Part shown: piece after piece, positions 27,047 to 35,428 of the stretch
Numbering within the stretch: position 1 is the stretch's first letter
How the letters are laid out: every line of letters starts with the position of its first letter
Assembly (NCBI RefSeq): GCF_017309185.1
Contig: NZ_JAEKJZ010000008.1
Coordinates: 151,921-215,920, forward strand
Length of the DNA stretch: 64,000 nt
Source of the DNA: Roseibium aggregatum
GTDB taxonomy: Bacteria > Pseudomonadota > Alphaproteobacteria > Rhizobiales > Stappiaceae
Direction: 5' to 3'
The notes under the pieces: model-generated
Told to the model about the DNA's origin: nothing
Seen by the model: the letters and a program-made list of their open reading frames with translations, nothing else
The model's database searches: none
Translations under genes and position numbers: made by a program

Positions 27047-27075
27047 GTCTCCGGCTATGGGAAGGGGAACATCGG

Positions 27076-27603
27076 CTAGACCGATGTGAAGCTTCGATTG
27101 AAATGGACGAGGGCGGCTGTGCCTTCACGGACGCGCACCTCGCGGACGGTTCCGAAAAACACCGCGTGCGTCCCCTTGTCGATCGTGTCCGAGATTTCGC
27201 AATCGACATTGGCGAGCGCGCCCTCCAGGGCGGGCGCTCCGGTCTTCAGGGACGTCCAGGAAAACGGCGCGAACTGCTCGACGCCTCTGTGCTCGGTCTG
27301 ACCGGCGAAGCAGAGCGCCGCGGCCTCGCCGTCGCCTCCCAGAAGATTGACGCAGAACGATCCCGCCTCGCGGATCGCCTCATAGCTTTCCCCGGCCCGG
27401 TTGACACAGACAAGCAGGGTGGGCGGTTCCATGGTGACGCTGCAGACCGCGGAGGCGGTCACGCCCCTGCGGCCGTCGCCTGCACCGGCGGTGATGACGG
27501 ACACGCCGGAGGCCAACACGCGCATGGCGCTCTTGAAGGCGTCAACGGTACCGGCGGGAGGCGGCGTTTCGGAAACGGCTGGTTTGCGCACGGGAGATGT
27601 CAC
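27076..27603 (-). CDS. flavin reductase of a two-component monooxygenase (HpaC-like)
   Basis: 175 residues from the GTG at 27601-27603, selected because GAGGAGG stands seven bases upstream and the codon starts just after the stop of the membrane-protein gene; a frame to 27687 exists but would overlap that gene. FKSAMRVLASGVSVITAG and GVTASAVCSVTMEPPTLLVCVN are the FMN/FAD-binding motifs of the HpaC/DIM6 family. It supplies reduced flavin, almost certainly to the HpaB-type oxygenase encoded by the first gene of the operon (31972-33462). Confidence 0.85.
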   Translation of the reverse strand: MTSPVRKPAVSETPPPAGTVDAFKSAMRVLASGVSVITAGAGDGRRGVTASAVCSVTMEPPTLLVCVNRAGESYEAIREAGSFCVNLLGGDGEAAALCFAGQTEHRGVEQFAPFSWTSLKTGAPALEGALANVDCEISDTIDKGTHAVFFGTVREVRVREGTAALVHFNRSFTSV

Positions 27604-27604
27604 G

Positions 27605-28714
27605 TCAAAGCTCCTCCTCTGAAACCCTGTGCCAGATCGGCAGTTTGGCCAGTTGCTCCATGATGTAAGGCCCCAGCAGGACGACAACGAACAGGCGGAC
27701 AGTCTGGAAGGTCAGCACGATGGGCACCTGCGCATGGCTGGCGACCGCGACCAGCGCAACCGTCTCGATGCTGCCGGGCGCCGTCGCCAGGAAGGCGGTC
27801 AGCGGATCGACCGGCAGGAACAGCATCAAAAGTCCGCCGAGCAAGAGACCCGCGAGGTTCAGGGCGACGCAGGACACCAGGATGACCGGAACATAGCCGA
27901 TCACCTTGATCAGCGTGGCCTTGGTGAACTTGAGCCCGATCTCCAGGCCGATGATCGCGAAGGTCAGGCCGATCGCCTCGTCGAGCAGGACGATATGAAA
28001 GCTGCCGCTGGCTTCCAGGACCGAGCCGATGATGAGGGGAACGAGCATGGAGGCGGCGGGAATGAACGTGAGCCGCCCGAGCGGAATGCCGAGACAAGCG
28101 ATCGCGGCCGAAATCAGGAGCGGAAACAGGGGGGACTCGGGCCCCGCTTCCGGCGAAAGCAACTCGATGGAGGCTTCACCCGCCCCGAAATGGGAGATCA
28201 GCGAGACCGCGAGGATAACGGATGCCAGGCGGGCATATTGCATGAGCGCCACGACACGGCCGTCGATGCCCCGTTCCAGGGCGATGACGACCATTGCGCC
28301 CGACATGCCCGGCAGACTGCCGAGAATGGCCGGCAAAGCCGGGACCTTGCCGAGCCGGTTGATCCCCCAGCCGGCCGCGAAGGAAACGATAAGAGTGAGC
28401 GCGGTCACCAGGATCAAGAGCGGCCAATAGGCCATCGCATCTATGAGAACGTCCGGCGTCATGCTGCGCGCGATGAAGACCCCGGCGAAGCCCTGGGCAA
28501 GTCGGTAGAGCGGACGTGGCATGGCCATGCCCGAGCCGTTGATACCGAAGACGATACCCGCGATCATCGACCCCAGCAGAGCCGAAGCGGGAAACTGCAG
28601 AAGAGACAGCAAAAACCACAAGACGGCGGCGAGCGAAAGCAGCCCCCCCCAGCCGGCCATCTGCTGCAGGTAGCTTCGCTCCGTCAGGACACCATCGCGC
28701 GGGAACACCATCAA
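27605..28714 (-). CDS. AbrB-family polytopic membrane protein
   Basis: 369 residues, nearly all in hydrophobic segments, with the twice-repeated pattern of the AbrB family (once called putative ammonia monooxygenase): LPALPAILGSLPGMSGAMVVI in the first half and a PGSIETVALVAVA stretch in the second. Function in this family is not established; transport of an organic acid across the inner membrane is the usual guess. It overlaps the amidase gene by four bases and lies within the ring-degradation operon, so it may move a substrate or product of that pathway. Confidence 0.72.
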   Translation of the reverse strand: MMVFPRDGVLTERSYLQQMAGWGGLLSLAAVLWFLLSLLQFPASALLGSMIAGIVFGINGSGMAMPRPLYRLAQGFAGVFIARSMTPDVLIDAMAYWPLLILVTALTLIVSFAAGWGINRLGKVPALPAILGSLPGMSGAMVVIALERGIDGRVVALMQYARLASVILAVSLISHFGAGEASIELLSPEAGPESPLFPLLISAAIACLGIPLGRLTFIPAASMLVPLIIGSVLEASGSFHIVLLDEAIGLTFAIIGLEIGLKFTKATLIKVIGYVPVILVSCVALNLAGLLLGGLLMLFLPVDPLTAFLATAPGSIETVALVAVASHAQVPIVLTFQTVRLFVVVLLGPYIMEQLAKLPIWHRVSEEEL

Positions 28715-30018
28715 TAGAGCCTGTCCGAAAAGCCGAGCACCGCCTCGATATAGGCCGCCGCGTAGAGCATCCTGCTGTCCTCGCCGTAGCGTCCGACCAC
28801 CTGAATTCCGGTGGGCAATCCGCCGTGAAGCTCCACCGGCAGGCTGAGACAGGGAACCTGCATCGTGGTCCAGGGCGTGTTGAAGACCGGTGCGCCGGTG
28901 ACCGACAGACCTTCCGGCGCGGTTCCGGGCGCCGGTGGTGTCACAAGCACATCGAGGCCGTCCATCAATCCATGGAGCGTTTCGCGCTGTCGGATCACCT
29001 CCGCCTTCGCCGCTTCATAGTCGTCCAGCGTGGCGGTCCCGAGAAGGGTCAGAAAGTCCTTCGTGTTGCCGCCGAGCCGGTCCCAGTGGTGCAGCCGTTC
29101 GTAGGCAATCGCCTGGGTCGTTTCCCAGCCCATGATCCCGTGATGGGCCTGGTGCAGCCGGTCGAACCCGTCCGCCACCTCAACGACCCTGACCGTGACG
29201 CCGGCATCCTTCAGACGCCGCTCCGCGGTTTCCATCGCCGCGACGGCGGCAGGTTCCGCAAGCTCCCAGCGGGAGGTCCTGAAAAGGCCCACGACGGGTT
29301 TTGCCGGTTCTCCCTGGACCTCGAGCCCCGGCCGTGCGGCGACTTGCGCCGTGACCCAGGCGACGTCGCGCACGTCCCGGCCGATCAGGCCGAGCGTATC
29401 GAGATTATGGGACAGGACCTTCACTCCGGAAGCATCCAGTGTGCCGAAGGTCGGCTTGTAGCCGGTAACGCCGCAATAGGCGGCTGGACGGACGATCGAT
29501 CCGGCGGTCTGGGTGCCGAAGGCGACATGGACCATCCCGGCGGAAACCGCCGCGCAGGAGCCGCTGGAAGACCCTCCCGGTGTGTGTTCCGGGTTATATG
29601 GGTTCCGCGTCTTGCCCGGATGGGACATGGCGAATTCGGTGGAGACGGTCTTGCCCATGATCAGGGCATCGGCGGAGCGGGACAGGACGACACAGGGCGC
29701 GTCCCAATAGGAATAGAATCCCTCGTAGATCTCCGAACCGTATCCGGTCGGCATGGTTTTCGTGTCGATGACATCCTTCACCCCGACGGTGACGCCGGCA
29801 AGCGGGCCGGAGGCTCCGGCTTCGTCCAAACGAGTCGCCTCGGCGAGGACCTCTTCCGCCGACAGGTGCTTCCAGGCCTGGACGGCCGGCTCGCGCGCTT
29901 CGCAGACCTCCAGAAAAGCCGCAGCGACGTCGACGGCCCTGAGGTCTCCCGTCGCCACCTTGCGCGCCGTATCCCGGGCACTCAGTTTCAAAATGGATGT
30001 GGCGGTTTCGGACGTCAT
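28711..30018 (-). CDS. amidase signature family protein (first of two)
   Basis: 435 residues with the Ser-cisSer-Lys core: GVTVGVKDVIDTK contains the Lys, and GGSSSGSCAAVSAG and GTQTAGSIVRPAAYCGV the serines. The family hydrolyses amide bonds of small molecules. It overlaps the next amidase gene by four bases, and both sit between a ring-hydroxylase and a NicX-like dioxygenase. In nicotinate degradation the ring-opened product is handled by a deformylase (NicD, alpha/beta hydrolase) and a maleamate amidase (NicF, isochorismatase fold). Neither is present here, so these two amidases may take over those steps. Confidence 0.85.
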   Translation of the reverse strand: MTSETATSILKLSARDTARKVATGDLRAVDVAAAFLEVCEAREPAVQAWKHLSAEEVLAEATRLDEAGASGPLAGVTVGVKDVIDTKTMPTGYGSEIYEGFYSYWDAPCVVLSRSADALIMGKTVSTEFAMSHPGKTRNPYNPEHTPGGSSSGSCAAVSAGMVHVAFGTQTAGSIVRPAAYCGVTGYKPTFGTLDASGVKVLSHNLDTLGLIGRDVRDVAWVTAQVAARPGLEVQGEPAKPVVGLFRTSRWELAEPAAVAAMETAERRLKDAGVTVRVVEVADGFDRLHQAHHGIMGWETTQAIAYERLHHWDRLGGNTKDFLTLLGTATLDDYEAAKAEVIRQRETLHGLMDGLDVLVTPPAPGTAPEGLSVTGAPVFNTPWTTMQVPCLSLPVELHGGLPTGIQVVGRYGEDSRMLYAAAYIEAVLGFSDRLY

Positions 30019-31481
30019 TCGGCGACTCCGCTTTCGGCCGCAGAGCCGGCCTCATTGAGGGCGGGGCGCGTGGCAGACCAGGGTCTGGCGCGCTCGAGTT
30101 GGCCTGCCAGCGAAAACAGCAGCGCTTCCTGACCATAAGCGGCGCCGAAATGGACGCCGATCGGCAATCCCCCAGAAGACAGGCCAAAGGGAACGCTCAT
30201 GGCCGGGCACCCGGACGCATTGAAGGCGCAAGTGAAAGGTCCGTGAGACCAGAAGCGGTCGTAGAAAGCATCAAGCGAGGTTCCGACACCGGCCATCTCG
30301 CCGATCCTGGGCGGCAATTCGCCCGTCGTCGGGGTCAGGAGAATATCGTAACGGGTAAAGAAGTGCCCGAGGGCACGCGCCGTCGCGTGCAGCTGGTTTA
30401 CCGCCGCGAGATAGTCCGTGCCGGTCTTTCCCGCACCCTCGCGAACCCATTCGGCATTGACCGGTTCCAGCCGGGCGGCCGGATCGTCGATCCCCAGCAC
30501 CTTGCCTCTCGCGGCCACGGCCGGTGCCACATTCACGCCGGCGATCACCCGCCAGGCGGCCTTCAGGGCGTAAGCGTCATAACCCGCGTCGTCGACTTCC
30601 TCGACGGTGTGCCCGAGGTCTTCCAGCAATCGCGCGGCCTCGCGTGTCCTTTCAAGGATCTCGGGATCCACCGGGGTTCCAACCGGTGACTTCAGGGTCA
30701 TGGCGACCTTCAGGGGACGCGGATCTCTGCGGCTTGCTTCGAGAAAGGTGGTTTCCGGCGCCGGACAGCCGTAGGGATCGCCGACGTCGGCTCCCGCCGT
30801 CGCATCGAGGAGGGCCGCGTTATCGCGCACGGACCAGCTCAGCGCGTGCGGTGTCGACATGCCGGCGATCGCCTCGACCGCGACAGGACCCAGCGGATTG
30901 CGCATACGGCTGGGCTTGAAGCCGAAAAGTCCCGTATGAGCGGCGGGCAGGCGGGTCGACCCGGCTCCGTCGGAGGAATTGGCAAAGGGCAGGATCCCGG
31001 CGGCCACAGCGGCGGCCGCCCCGCCGGAAGACCCGCCGGGACCACGATCCAAGGCCCAGGGATTGAGGGTCGGGCCGAAGGCCTGGGGCTCTGTCGCGAA
31101 ACTCAAGGCGAATTCCGGCGTATTGGACTTGCCGAGAATGACCAGCCCAGCCTTCTTGTAGCGGTCGACAAGGGTGCAGTCGCGCGCGGACACCATGTCC
31201 CGGAACAGGTCGCATCCGGTGGACAGCAGCATGCCCTCGACGTCGAGCCCGGTGTTCTTGATCAGGAAGGGGACCCCGGAGAACGGACCGTCCGGCAACC
31301 CCGCGTCCAGCGCGGCTTGAGCAAGGTCGAAATGCGCGTGAACCACGCAATTCAAAACGGGATTCAAGGCCTCGATCTGACGAACCGCCGCCTCAAACAA
31401 CTCCTGCGCGCTCACCTGACCGCTCTTGACGAGCCCGGCGAGGCCGAGGGCGTCATACTGGATATAGTCTGAAATCTTCAT
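30015..31481 (-). CDS. amidase signature family protein (second of two)
   Basis: 488 residues. FSGVPFLIKNTG carries the catalytic Lys, GGSSGGAAAAVAAG and SDGAGSTRLPAAHTGLFGFKPS the two serines of the amidase triad. It is clearly a different subgroup from the neighbouring amidase, so the two should have different amide substrates. The four-base overlap ensures coupled translation. A proposed role is the second nitrogen- or acyl-releasing step after ring opening by the NicX-like enzyme. Aryl-amide or nitrile-derived amide hydrolysis is an alternative. Confidence 0.85.
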   Translation of the reverse strand: MKISDYIQYDALGLAGLVKSGQVSAQELFEAAVRQIEALNPVLNCVVHAHFDLAQAALDAGLPDGPFSGVPFLIKNTGLDVEGMLLSTGCDLFRDMVSARDCTLVDRYKKAGLVILGKSNTPEFALSFATEPQAFGPTLNPWALDRGPGGSSGGAAAAVAAGILPFANSSDGAGSTRLPAAHTGLFGFKPSRMRNPLGPVAVEAIAGMSTPHALSWSVRDNAALLDATAGADVGDPYGCPAPETTFLEASRRDPRPLKVAMTLKSPVGTPVDPEILERTREAARLLEDLGHTVEEVDDAGYDAYALKAAWRVIAGVNVAPAVAARGKVLGIDDPAARLEPVNAEWVREGAGKTGTDYLAAVNQLHATARALGHFFTRYDILLTPTTGELPPRIGEMAGVGTSLDAFYDRFWSHGPFTCAFNASGCPAMSVPFGLSSGGLPIGVHFGAAYGQEALLFSLAGQLERARPWSATRPALNEAGSAAESGVAE

Positions 31482-31487
31482 CTGCTC

Positions 31488-31892
31488 TTACGCGATCTGG
31501 CTGAGGAAAAGCGACTTGTCCCAATAGTCCCGGGTCCCCTGCAAATGTCCGTCCGAGAACTCAAACACATGGACACCGGGCAGCCTGACGCTGCGCGGCG
31601 CCGGACGGGCATCGTTTTCTTTCGGCTTCGGGGTGAAGGTACCGGTCATCTCGTAACTGACGACGACGCTCTCGGCGGACCGGATCCGCTGCCGTTCCTG
31701 CCAGCGAACGTCCGACAACATGCGGAACAGGCCTTCGAGCCCCGCGCGCAGGGCCTCATGGCCCGCCCGGCGGCCGCCCATGGCTATTTCCTCGTGCCAG
31801 CCCCCGCTCGTATAGAGCTCGGTGGCGGCATGAGCGTCATGGGCGTTGTAGGCGCTGTAAAACGCGCTGACGATCCGGTCGATGTCAGACAT
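31488..31892 (-). CDS. SnoaL/NTF2-like small protein
   Basis: 134 residues with the cone-shaped NTF2-like pattern: IDRIVSAFYSAYNAHDAHAA at the start, GHEALRAGLEGLF in the middle and LPGVHVFEFSDGHLQGTRDYWD at the end. Such proteins include polyketide cyclases, ketosteroid isomerase-like enzymes, dehydratases and non-catalytic binding partners. It is encoded six bases before the second amidase gene in transcription order and 79 bp after the monooxygenase. It may isomerise or hydrate a pathway intermediate, but no catalytic residues can be named from sequence alone. Confidence 0.7.
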   Translation of the reverse strand: MSDIDRIVSAFYSAYNAHDAHAATELYTSGGWHEEIAMGGRRAGHEALRAGLEGLFRMLSDVRWQERQRIRSAESVVVSYEMTGTFTPKPKENDARPAPRSVRLPGVHVFEFSDGHLQGTRDYWDKSLFLSQIA

Positions 31893-31971
31893 GGCTAAAT
31901 CGGAAACCGTATTTTGAGAAGAACAGGATGGAAGAGAAGACGGCGCACCGGGCGCCGTCTCCGAGCCGCTG

Positions 31972-33462
31972 TTACCAGTCCATGCCGGCCAGTTTTTTCA
32001 CCTGGGAGACATAGCCTTCGCGGTTGACCTCATCATAGAGGCGCGCCCGCAGGCGCGGCGCCGGGCTGGCGTTGACGTTTTCGAACAGCGCGACGCGGCC
32101 GGCGAGGCTGCCCGTCGTCATATCCCAGATGAAGTTCATCAGAAGCTCCTTCTGCATGGCCGAAACGCCATGGCCGGGCAGAAGATCCGCCAGATAGTGG
32201 CCGATTTCCGGGTTCTCGAAAGCGTCCTTGCCGAAGCGCATGACAAGACCCTGACCGCACATTTCCTGAAGGACATGAATGATCTTGGGATAGTTCTCGA
32301 TCGAGTAGAGACGGCCGGCGGTGAGCATCGACACGTCCGGCGTCAGCACGCCGGCTTCCGTCAGGGTGGCCTGGGCTTCCGCGGCGATGACGAAGGCGCG
32401 CAGGGTCTGGGCGTATTCGATGAGTTCGCCCAGCATCAGCTGCACGGCCGGGATCTTGCCGGTACCGAGGACGTCGAGCACCATCTGGCCAGCGCCGACA
32501 AAGAGTTCCGCCTTGACCGCCAGGCGGGTCAGAACATGCCAGTGCGCGAAGACGCAGACCGGGCCGTACCAGGACATGCCGGTGGGATCGCCGAGGTTGA
32601 AGATCTTGTCCTTGGGCACGAAGACATTGTCGAAGATGATGAACTGATCGGCTTCTTCGCCCATGGACGAAATCGGATGATCGAATTTGTCGGCACCGGG
32701 CTGCGAGACCATCTCGCGGGAGATCATCTTGATGCCCGGCGTGTTGATCGGCACGGCGCCCCAGATGCAGGCCTCGGGCGGCGTCGTGGTCAGGCCGCCG
32801 AGGTTGGTGAAGAAGATGTCATTGGCCTGGGCGGCGATGGAGCCCACGGTTTTGGCGCCTGACACGACAATACCGTCCGCGCGCGCTTCCTTGACCCGGA
32901 GAAAGGCCATTTCCGCCGCTTTCGGGTTTGAACGGTCGGTCTGCGGACCGGCCAGGCTTTCGGAGGCGGTCAGGTTGTTCGTCCGTCCGAACTCCATGTA
33001 AGCTTCGATATTCTCGACGAAATCCGGCGAGCAGCCGTCGATCATCGATTTCTTTTCCTTGAAGGCCGCGCGGTGCGCCATCAGGCCCGCGACGATGGCC
33101 GGGGAAAGATCCGGCGGACGGCCGAAGGTCCCCGCGGTCTTGAGGCTGGTGTATTCGATCATCTTGCGCCGGTCGGCGAGCTCTTCCGGCGTGGTCGGCA
33201 CCTGCCAGGCGCGGCTGACGATCTCGTTGGTGGCCGGCTCCAGATAGGTCGTCTCGTCGGCATGTTCCTCGGTGAACTGATCGTCGAACATGGAGGCGAT
33301 CAGGTCGACACCGGCCTTCAGCGCGGGCTCGTCGGTGACCTTGTCCAGCTTTCTGCCACCAACCCAGATCTGGCGGCCGTCGTCGAGGGAGGCCTTGAAT
33401 TCCTCGCCTGTTTTCAACCGCTTGGTGACGGCCTCCGACATTTTCGACACTGATGCGTCCAT
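31972..33462 (-). CDS. HpaB-family flavin-dependent monooxygenase, oxygenase component
   Basis: 496 residues from the ATG at 33460-33462, with AGGAG seven bases upstream; the open frame continues to 33600 but without family similarity. GPQTDRSNP, VKEARADGIVVSGAKT and FDNVFVPKDKIF are hallmarks of 4-hydroxyphenylacetate 3-monooxygenase and its relatives (TftD, HadA). These enzymes use reduced flavin from a partner reductase, here the HpaC-like protein at 27076, to hydroxylate phenol-like rings ortho or para to the OH. As first gene of the operon that ends in a pyridine-ring dioxygenase, it probably hydroxylates a 3-hydroxypyridine. Confidence 0.85.
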   Translation of the reverse strand: MDASVSKMSEAVTKRLKTGEEFKASLDDGRQIWVGGRKLDKVTDEPALKAGVDLIASMFDDQFTEEHADETTYLEPATNEIVSRAWQVPTTPEELADRRKMIEYTSLKTAGTFGRPPDLSPAIVAGLMAHRAAFKEKKSMIDGCSPDFVENIEAYMEFGRTNNLTASESLAGPQTDRSNPKAAEMAFLRVKEARADGIVVSGAKTVGSIAAQANDIFFTNLGGLTTTPPEACIWGAVPINTPGIKMISREMVSQPGADKFDHPISSMGEEADQFIIFDNVFVPKDKIFNLGDPTGMSWYGPVCVFAHWHVLTRLAVKAELFVGAGQMVLDVLGTGKIPAVQLMLGELIEYAQTLRAFVIAAEAQATLTEAGVLTPDVSMLTAGRLYSIENYPKIIHVLQEMCGQGLVMRFGKDAFENPEIGHYLADLLPGHGVSAMQKELLMNFIWDMTTGSLAGRVALFENVNASPAPRLRARLYDEVNREGYVSQVKKLAGMDW

Positions 33463-33822
33463 ACTGCTGCTCCTAAAAACCGACCCGGACGGGCCTGCCG
33501 TAAACCCACTGGAATGGCGTTGCGCCGTTTGTTCTTCGCGATTCCGCGGCGCTCGAACGCACCTGCGAACATCTGTTTCAAGGCTACGCATTCCAACCAA
33601 AAAAAATCAACCATTTTTTTTGGTTGATTTTTGTTGACCAAATTATGTGCCTGACTATAGTTGATGCAAATAGCCGCTCCCTGGCGATAGAAGCGCTCCC
33701 GGCGCTTCTGCTCACTTTAGAGAAAGTACATGATTTTCATTCACTTGCTCTCAAAACAGATCGCCAGAGCCTCAGGTTGGGCAGAACCTGCAAAGGCTCG
33801 AAAAAGTGCATCGCAGTGCAGC
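33463..33822. other. 360-bp intergenic region ahead of the catabolic operon
   Basis: No gene is visible. It should hold the promoter of the monooxygenase operon (minus strand) and contains the T-rich repeated boxes at 33592-33643. AGAAGCGC at 33689-33696 and GCGCTTCT at 33702-33709 form a perfect 8-bp stem downstream of the small secreted-protein gene; there is no T-tract, so terminator function is uncertain. Confidence 0.5.
33592..33643. promoter_or_regulatory. repeated GGTTG/CAACC boxes, candidate GntR operator of the catabolic operon
   Basis: AAAAATCAACCA at 33602-33613 and TGGTTGATTTTT at 33621-33632 are exact 12-bp inverted repeats around seven T. TCCAACCAAAAAAA at 33592-33605 is, on the minus strand, identical over 14 bases to 40284-40297 upstream of the GntR gene. 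TTGACCAAAT at 33634-33643 also recurs at 40260-40269. The block lies 130-180 bp before the monooxygenase start, a position suited to control by the GntR protein. Confidence 0.55.
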
Positions 33823-34248
33823 TCAACCGGCCACGCAGGAAAATCCGGTCTTTGTTTCCGAACATTTCAGCTGAATTGGCTCAACCATTTTACCGGCCTT
33901 TCTATCGAGAGAAATTTCGAAACGGTTTTTCCAGGTGCGGCCAGCCGGACCACACCAAAACCGTTCCACCGGCATCCGGTCTCCGGAGCCGTTGAGGTAG
34001 TAGACGGTGCCGCTGTCGGAATCCGACCAAAGCGCGCCAAACACCTGTTCGCCCGGAGCCGCGCGACCGACTTCTTCGGAGAACCAATGCGCCAGACTGA
34101 CCTTGCAGGCCATGGCTTCCTCACCCGCGTTGGCGATGTCCAGCGGAACCTCCGTCAGGCCATCGGATCCGTGACCGAGATCCTCCGAAGACACGGCGAT
34201 GCCGGACCCGGAGAGAACCATCAGAAAAACAAACAAGATCTTTTTCAT
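33823..34248 (-). CDS. small predicted periplasmic protein of unknown function
   Basis: 141 residues starting MKKILFVFLMVLSGSGIA, a clear signal peptide with probable cleavage soon after. The mature part has four Cys (ACKVS, WCGPAG, KCSETK and SCVAG), compatible with two disulfides in the periplasm. I do not recognise a family. It is encoded divergently from the BMP-type binding protein, with 86 bp between them, and downstream of it lies the promoter region of the ring-degradation operon. Its position makes a link with import or sensing of the same compound plausible, but nothing in the sequence proves it. Confidence 0.6.
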   Translation of the reverse strand: MKKILFVFLMVLSGSGIAVSSEDLGHGSDGLTEVPLDIANAGEEAMACKVSLAHWFSEEVGRAAPGEQVFGALWSDSDSGTVYYLNGSGDRMPVERFWCGPAGRTWKNRFEISLDRKAGKMVEPIQLKCSETKTGFSCVAG

Positions 34249-34334
34249 AGATCACCCTTCAATTTTCGTTATTTACAGACCTAAAATAAATAAAAAATAA
34301 TGTAAAGCTTGAAATCTCAACAAAGGGGAACAGC

Positions 34335-35360
34335 ATGAAAAGTAAATATACTTTAATGGCAGGTGTTTTATCTTTGCTTGCCGCTACATCTACGCCAAGC
34401 TACTCAGAAGACATCAAATCAATCGCAATTCTCACCCCCGAGCAGGGCACCGATTTCGGCTGGAACCAGCAGGGTGTTGACGGCGCCAAGGCTGCCGGCG
34501 AAGCCACCGGCGTCGAAGTCGTGACTGCTGAGAACCTCGGTTATGGCGACGTTCGCGCCACTTTGCGGGAATTGGCCGAAGAAGGTCATGGCCTCCTGAT
34601 CGCTCACGCCAGCGGCTACAACACGGCGGCGCCGGAAATCGGCAGTGAAGCCGCTGTTAAGGTCGCCATCGTCGACAGCCCCTCCGCCCTGAAAGAAGGC
34701 GCCGTGGCCGACTATACGGCGAGCGGTCACGCCGGCGCTTATCTGGCCGGACGTCTTGCCGCCAAGATGAGCCGTCTCGACACGGTCGGAATCGTGGTTT
34801 CCGGTGAGCCGCCCTCGTGGAACTCCCAGTCCGCTGCCTTCGCCGAAGGCGTCAAGGCGGAAAACCCCGAGACTGTCATCCGCTACGCGGTGATCGGCCC
34901 GGCAGCTTATGCGGACGCCGCAGGCGGCAAACGCGTGACCGAATCCCTCATCGCGGCCGGTGCCGACATCATTTTCGGCCAGGGCAACGGCTCCTCCTTC
35001 GGCATGCTGCAGGCGGTGGAAACCACAAAGGCGACCGATGGCGGCAAGGTCTATTTCATCGACGTGATCGGCGACAAGACCTCGATCGACAAGGGCTATC
35101 TCCTGAGTTCGGTGCTGTGGAACCTGACACCGGTCTACACCGCGATGATCGAAGACATCAAAGCCGACAAGTTCGGCACCCGGAACTACGACATCAACCT
35201 CGCGGACGGTTCCGTTTCCCTTCTCAAGACCGAGCACGTCCCGGACGATATCTGGGCCCAGGTCATGGATCTGCGTCAGGAAATCATCGACGGCAAGATC
35301 GTTGTCGAGCCCAAGTTCGACGCGGACTCGGTGCACGCGCTGGTAACCCAGCTGGACTGA
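34335..35360 (+). CDS. BMP-family ABC transporter substrate-binding protein
   Basis: 341 residues with a signal peptide (MKSKYTLMAGVLSLLAATST) and a Bmp/PnrA-type mature domain: ILTPEQGTDFGWNQQGVDGA, the FGQGNGSSFGML stretch and VYFIDVIGDKTS. Known members bind nucleosides, nucleobases or related heterocycles. No lipobox Cys is seen, so it is a soluble periplasmic protein. AAGGGGAAC lies just before the ATG. It heads an operon with a matching ATPase, two permeases and a pyridoxamine-pyruvate aminotransferase, so a B6 vitamer is a reasonable ligand. Confidence 0.88.
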   Translation: MKSKYTLMAGVLSLLAATSTPSYSEDIKSIAILTPEQGTDFGWNQQGVDGAKAAGEATGVEVVTAENLGYGDVRATLRELAEEGHGLLIAHASGYNTAAPEIGSEAAVKVAIVDSPSALKEGAVADYTASGHAGAYLAGRLAAKMSRLDTVGIVVSGEPPSWNSQSAAFAEGVKAENPETVIRYAVIGPAAYADAAGGKRVTESLIAAGADIIFGQGNGSSFGMLQAVETTKATDGGKVYFIDVIGDKTSIDKGYLLSSVLWNLTPVYTAMIEDIKADKFGTRNYDINLADGSVSLLKTEHVPDDIWAQVMDLRQEIIDGKIVVEPKFDADSVHALVTQLD

Positions 35361-35380
35361 AACCGACTTGTAGCCGACTG

Positions 35381-35410
35381 GCCGGGCGATCCTTCGCCCG
35401 GCACTTTTTC
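35381..35410 (+). terminator. hairpin with T-tract between binding-protein and ATPase genes
   Basis: GCCGGGCGA at 35381-35389 and TCGCCCGGC at 35394-35402 form a perfect 9-bp stem with a TCCT loop, followed by ACTTTTTC. It has the form of a rho-independent terminator but sits inside an operon, 19 bp before the ATPase start. Partial termination here would give more binding protein than membrane components. Confidence 0.75.
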
Positions 35411-35428
35411 CCCAACAAGGCAAGACGA

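Noticed and set aside
27605..28714. Annotation as ammonia monooxygenase
   Set aside because: AbrB-family membrane proteins were once labelled so, but there is no evidence for that activity; left as a membrane protein of uncertain function.
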